A stretch of DNA of 64,000 bases from the NCBI GenBank assembly GCA_964609215.1, contig CAZSQZ010000015.1, positions 20,388-84,387 on the forward strand. The letters run 5' to 3'. The position numbers and the translations under genes were made by a program. Positions 63,792-64,000 of the stretch are shown piece after piece; positions within the stretch are counted from its first letter, which is position 1; each line of letters starts with the position of its first letter. Below the pieces are notes generated by a model. It was not told the origin of the DNA, ran no database searches, and saw only the letters and a program-made list of their open reading frames with translations. The stretch is from JABDKJ01 sp964609215 (GTDB lineage Bacteria > Bacteroidota > Bacteroidia > Flavobacteriales_D > JABDKJ01).

Positions 63792-63810
63792 TAGCTGCGT
63801 TTAGCAGCTA
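63792..63810. repeat. Short perfect hairpin between two leftward genes
   Basis: TAGCTGC-GTTTA-GCAGCTA forms a 7-bp stem with a 5-base loop. It is GC-rich for this region and has no T-run on the minus strand, so it is not a typical terminator. It lies between the T9SS protein stop and the small unknown gene. Confidence 0.5.
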
Positions 63811-63832
63811 TGAACATCATTGTTGTAAGCAG

Positions 63833-64000
63833 TTATCTTTTAATTAACTTGTATGTTGTCTGATTGGTATTTTTTAGGATGGTCAAATAGTATATCCCAG
63901 AGTTTATTTCAGGTATTTTTATAGTTCTTAAACATTTTCCTTCAATAATATTTCGCCCTAAAAAGTCATAAATGATGAAGTATTCATCACCAAGCAGATT
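63833..64000 (-). CDS. Partial protein with T9SS sorting domain (C-terminus only)
   Basis: The frame is open from the right edge to a TAA at 63833-63835 and encodes the last 55 residues of a larger protein. They read as the end of a type A T9SS sorting domain: YFIIYDFLGRNIIEGK, then INSGIYYLTIL and a terminal KLIKR. The protein should be exported across the outer membrane. Nothing can be said of the rest, which lies outside the window. Confidence 0.85.
   Translation of the reverse strand, partial: NLLGDEYFIIYDFLGRNIIEGKCLRTIKIPEINSGIYYLTILKNTNQTTYKLIKR

Overview
The window reads as a chromosomal segment of an A+T-rich member of the Bacteroidota, most likely a marine flavobacterium-like lineage. 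Three proteins carry the Bacteroidota type IX secretion (T9SS) sorting tail or a piece of it. The two best promoters have the TTG / TAnnTTTG form of this phylum, starts rarely have a Shine-Dalgarno sequence, and several families are typical of the group (DUF547, DUF3667, DUF4197, DinB-like, TPR-LuxR regulators). I see no rRNA, tRNA, insertion sequence, phage or CRISPR array.

Layout. 1-603: the start of a leftward gene leaving the window, with an N-terminal leader like that of Bacteroidota proteins proposed as payloads of contractile injection systems. 604-1121: a possible small structured RNA ending in a terminator. 1.1-9.4 kb: cell-envelope and peptidase genes (PBP1C, M49 peptidase lipoprotein, DUF547 lipoprotein, two small glycosyltransferases, M23 peptidase). 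9.5-16.2 kb: a promoter, then a tight run of a coiled-coil gene, zapA and rny, continuing by overlapping start/stop codons into a surface-polysaccharide set (epimerase, flippase, glycosyltransferase, FemAB-like transferase).

16.2-25.7 kb is the most unusual block. An ECF sigma factor and a membrane-spanning TPR anti-sigma-like protein point left. To the right stand a 742-residue protein of unknown family, two tandem paralogous exported proteins with a PKD-like FGDG core, and an exported TPR-CHAT caspase-like protease anchored by its C-terminus. I infer an envelope-signalling or envelope-conflict system in which the periplasmic protease could act on the anti-sigma factor. 25.7-34.9 kb holds an MFS transporter, an oversized M19-dipeptidase-like protein between long hairpin-rich spacers, a four-gene two-component cassette, a lipoprotein-type peptide deformylase and a membrane TPR-LuxR regulator.

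35-43.2 kb: a large secreted reprolysin-like metalloprotease with calcium-binding-type repeats and a T9SS tail, then a second polysaccharide set (GT2, O-antigen ligase/polymerase, DegT aminotransferase, initiating sugar transferase). 43-58.5 kb: mostly leftward housekeeping genes (nucleoside phosphorylase, inositol monophosphatase, lgt, mtaB, ppk1), one T9SS glycine-rich protein and one Na+/solute symporter. 58.5-64 kb: acs, a GT39 membrane glycosyltransferase, a GT2-like glycosyltransferase, a small unknown gene, and the tail of another T9SS protein leaving on the right. Five convergent gene pairs overlap at their 3' ends, so the gene packing is dense.
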